This document shows positions 62,324 to 64,000 of a stretch of DNA of 64,000 nt, piece by piece. Both the position numbers and the translations under genes were made by a program. The first letter of the stretch is position 1. Every line of letters begins with the position of its first letter. A model generated the notes under the pieces. It was given only the letters and a program-made list of their open reading frames with translations. It was not told where the DNA came from and did not search any database. Source of the DNA: Bacteroidota bacterium (GTDB lineage Bacteria; Bacteroidota; Bacteroidia; Chitinophagales; LD1); contig JAFDYN010000006.1 of the NCBI GenBank assembly GCA_018267385.1, positions 248,001 through 312,000 of the forward strand, given 5' to 3'.

Positions 62324-62854
62324 CTAAAATTCGTCCAGGTCTATCGGATTGTAGCTGCGCGATGCTCCCCAGCCAAAGACCTTCTCAAAAAACGGCAGCC
62401 ATGCATGCGTCCTTATCTTGCCCAGAAAGAAAACCTCGTGCTCTTTCTCCTTGATGCCCATCTCCTCCAGTATGTCGTCATGACGGGTGATCCCCTCCGT
62501 GTGAAAGAGGTCTTTCATGCGGTAGTATTCATTCACATTGCCGCTCTCCAGCCTCCCGGCAAAGTACATTGGCATGAACCAGCCTATCACATAGCAACTC
62601 CAGCTGATCGTTTTGCCTATCAGGTAGTACTTCACCTCATACCATATAGACACAGATACCTCGTACTCGTGCATCAGGCTCAGCACCTCGGCGCGGTGTA
62701 TCCATTCGTCATTTTCTATCTCACGTATGCGGGCTTTGTCGTCGTGATCGCGTGAGGGCAGGGAGCCGGCATGGCCCTGATAGGCGAAAGCTGCAGCTCT
62801 CTCTGCAGAGTAGGCCTGTCTGAGCAGGTCCCGGAGTTCATAAGGCAGATCCAT
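62324..62854 (-). CDS. Ferritin-like/COQ7-type diiron protein
   Basis: A 176-residue helical protein. Diiron-type ligands are suggested by YSAERAAAFAYQGHAGSL (E..H spaced as in the first helix), EIENDEWIHRAEV (E-x2-H type second helix), and ILEEMGIKEKEHEVFF (third E and E-x2-H). This arrangement matches ferritin-like proteins of the COQ7/rubrerythrin kind. A hydrophobic stretch (TISWSCYVIGWFMPMYFAGR) in the middle could associate with the membrane, as COQ7-type hydroxylases do. The reaction could be hydroxylation or iron handling; substrate unknown. It is monocistronic. Confidence 0.75.
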   Translation of the reverse strand: MDLPYELRDLLRQAYSAERAAAFAYQGHAGSLPSRDHDDKARIREIENDEWIHRAEVLSLMHEYEVSVSIWYEVKYYLIGKTISWSCYVIGWFMPMYFAGRLESGNVNEYYRMKDLFHTEGITRHDDILEEMGIKEKEHEVFFLGKIRTHAWLPFFEKVFGWGASRSYNPIDLDEF

Positions 62855-63047
62855 GATAAGGGTATTAGGTTTTCGGCTGCGAGTTAGCCATTTTTTGACT
62901 GTTTGCGCTATGCGCAGATATTTTTTTCACAGCCTTTATCAATAAAAACCCGGCTGCTGCGTCTACATGCATATAGCACAGCTGCTGAGCGCCACGCATG
63001 CACGCTCAGCGCACTATCCTTTTTTCAAATCACAATAACAACATAAC

Positions 63048-63425
63048 ATGATACGCAGATTCAGATTTCTATTCATACTCGTGCCGGTAGCATTCGTTAC
63101 GGCGGCAGCATTTGCCACTATGGGCCTTTGGAATTGGCTCATGCCTTCGCTCTTTGGCTTTGGTACTCTCACATTCCTCAAGGCCCTAGGAGTTTTCGCA
63201 CTCGTACGGCTGCTCTTTGGCGCCCGTGGCTGGGGTGGCTGGCACCACCGCCGTCTGGCATGGGCTACCTATGGCGGCAGGGGCCGCTTCAGTGATGCTG
63301 AGTGGCAGCAGCGCATGCAGGACCGCTGGCAAAACATGAGCCCTGAGCAAAAGGAGCGCCTCCGCTCCCGCTGCGGCAGCAGGTTCCACTTTGAGGAGCC
63401 GAAGCCATCCTCCTCAGAGAGCTAA
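63048..63425 (+). CDS. Small membrane protein with soluble helical tail
   Basis: A 125-residue protein with two hydrophobic segments (FLFILVPVAFVTAAAFATMG and GFGTLTFLKALGVFALVRLL), the second in the recognisable LWNWLMPSLFGFGTLTF context. A Trp/Arg/His-rich linker follows, then an amphipathic tail (DAEWQQRMQDRWQNMSPEQK). Similar short proteins with the MPxLFGxxTxxFxxALG motif are frequent in Bacteroidota, some next to ECF sigma or envelope-stress genes; the function is unknown. A good terminator follows 25 bases after the stop. Confidence 0.75.
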   Translation: MIRRFRFLFILVPVAFVTAAAFATMGLWNWLMPSLFGFGTLTFLKALGVFALVRLLFGARGWGGWHHRRLAWATYGGRGRFSDAEWQQRMQDRWQNMSPEQKERLRSRCGSRFHFEEPKPSSSES

Positions 63426-63450
63426 AAACAAGGTTTCTTGATTGACACAG

Positions 63451-63476
63451 AAAAGCGGGCAGCAATGGCCGCTTTT
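63451..63476 (+). terminator. Intrinsic terminator
   Basis: The stem AAAAGCGG (63451-63458) with CCGCTTTT (63469-63476) has a ten-base loop and leads into TTT. It ends the small membrane protein gene. Confidence 0.82.
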
Positions 63477-63576
63477 TTTGTTTGCAGTCTGGGGCATTTA
63501 TTACCCTCAGCAGTATCAACTTTATGTGAATCATAAGGTTGGACAGCCGTGGCATTGATATTGCACCTCATAGGCA

Positions 63577-64000
63577 GTGAATAGGCCCCTCGCATCTCAT
63601 CTCACCGTGCGCAGGCTGCTGATCACCGCCACTATCGTAGTAGCCGTGATCATAGTCGTGATAGCCTGTGCCTCTCCTGTGGGCAAATACATCATAGAAA
63701 GCTATGTGGGCCCGACCATTCTGGGCCGCCAGGTCAAGACGAGCTGGGTCTATGTCAATCCCTTCACCGGGTACGTGCACATCAGCGGCCTGAAAATCTA
63801 CGAGCCGGGAGGCGATAGCCTCACCATCCTCAAAGCCGACGAGCTGAACGTACACTACAATATCCCCAAGACACTGACCAAAACATTTGAATTTACAGAT
63901 GCAGACCTGGTCAGGCCTGTGGGCTGGATCATTCAGGACCACAAGGTTTTTAACTTCACAGACCTCATCATCCACTTCTCGCCCAAACATCCGCGCCCGC
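63577..64000 (+). CDS. DUF748/AsmA-like protein, partial (cut by window edge)
   Basis: The open frame runs off the window. Two GTG starts are possible, 63577 (residues MNRPLASHLTVRR) or 63607; no in-frame ATG precedes the membrane segment. A hydrophobic helix (LLITATIVVAVIIVVIACAS) follows, then PVGKYIIESYVGPTILGRQV and VKTSWVYVNPFTGYVHISGL, the start of the DUF748/AsmA-like beta-helical domain seen in envelope lipid-transfer and assembly proteins, with the same layout as TamB at 28.6 kb. The full length cannot be known here. The frame on the opposite strand is a shadow. Confidence 0.75.
   Translation, partial: MNRPLASHLTVRRLLITATIVVAVIIVVIACASPVGKYIIESYVGPTILGRQVKTSWVYVNPFTGYVHISGLKIYEPGGDSLTILKADELNVHYNIPKTLTKTFEFTDADLVRPVGWIIQDHKVFNFTDLIIHFSPKHPRP

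Noticed and set aside
63568..63990. 140-residue minus-strand open frame at the right edge
   Set aside because: The plus strand here encodes the beginning of a DUF748/AsmA-like protein with a membrane helix and family motifs.

Overview
The window is about 50% GC chromosomal DNA from a member of the Bacteroidota, most likely a Chitinophagaceae/Sphingobacteriia-type organism. The grounds are five proteins with clear C-terminal type IX secretion (T9SS) sorting domains, many lipoproteins and outer-membrane barrels, the tsaD/tamB and rsmG/lolD arrangements, DUF6600, LVIVD-repeat and GxxExxY proteins, a few TAnnTTTG-type promoters and weak Shine-Dalgarno signals. I see no rRNA, canonical tRNA, CRISPR array, transposase, integrase or prophage. 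The assignment below family-of-phylum level is inference.

Layout. 1-7.2 kb: a decayed VOC (glyoxalase-like) gene, secreted and lipoproteins, a DMT-type membrane protein, a response regulator, a DUF6600 protein, a DUF2804 protein and a Baeyer-Villiger-type flavoprotein. 7.3-16.8 kb: a response regulator followed by a duplicated three-gene unit, in which a small six-cysteine exported protein (-) is divergent from a soluble TPR-PAS-histidine kinase (+) that converges on a T9SS cargo gene (-). 16.9-25.9 kb: AhpD-like, DJ-1/PfpI and SRPBCC proteins, a TPR/PstS-like/small membrane protein operon, two overlapping glycosyltransferases and RecQ. 26.0-28.5 kb: lolD, rsmG and tsaD; two copies of a dispersed CACAGAG inverted-repeat element lie in this part. 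28.6-36.8 kb: tamB, an OmpA-like lipoprotein, a cluster of palindromes and an ABC-F ATPase with one degenerate nucleotide site.

36.8-39.3 kb holds two of the most unusual items: an elaborately self-complementary intergenic segment ending in an intrinsic terminator (candidate non-coding RNA), and an operon headed by a close homologue of eukaryotic sterol C-24 methyltransferase (ERG6/SMT) with a coupled small lipoprotein and a DUF2490 outer-membrane protein. 39.3-48.5 kb: an M19 dipeptidase, a barrel protein divergent from an LVIVD lipoprotein across a paired CAACGGTT-type motif, an ECF sigma factor overlapping a membrane/barrel protein, DinB-like, FG-GAP T9SS cargo and a sphingomyelinase-like phosphodiesterase. 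48.5-52.5 kb: a lysyl-oxidase-domain T9SS protein with both cofactor residues, and a FUS-like low-complexity protein. 52.7-57.3 kb: FKBP lipoprotein and a methylcrotonyl-CoA-type carboxylase operon interrupted by a GxxExxY gene. 57.4-64 kb: T9SS cargo, a paraoxonase-like lipoprotein, several small membrane proteins, a ferritin-like protein and the start of a DUF748/AsmA-like gene cut by the window edge.

Working together: much of the window serves the cell envelope (export by T9SS, lipoprotein release by LolD, TamB-type outer-membrane assembly, barrels and glycosyltransferases) and sensing. The sterol methyltransferase operon, the sphingomyelinase-like enzyme and the carboxylase suggest unusual lipid metabolism, but no gene for making sterols de novo is present here.
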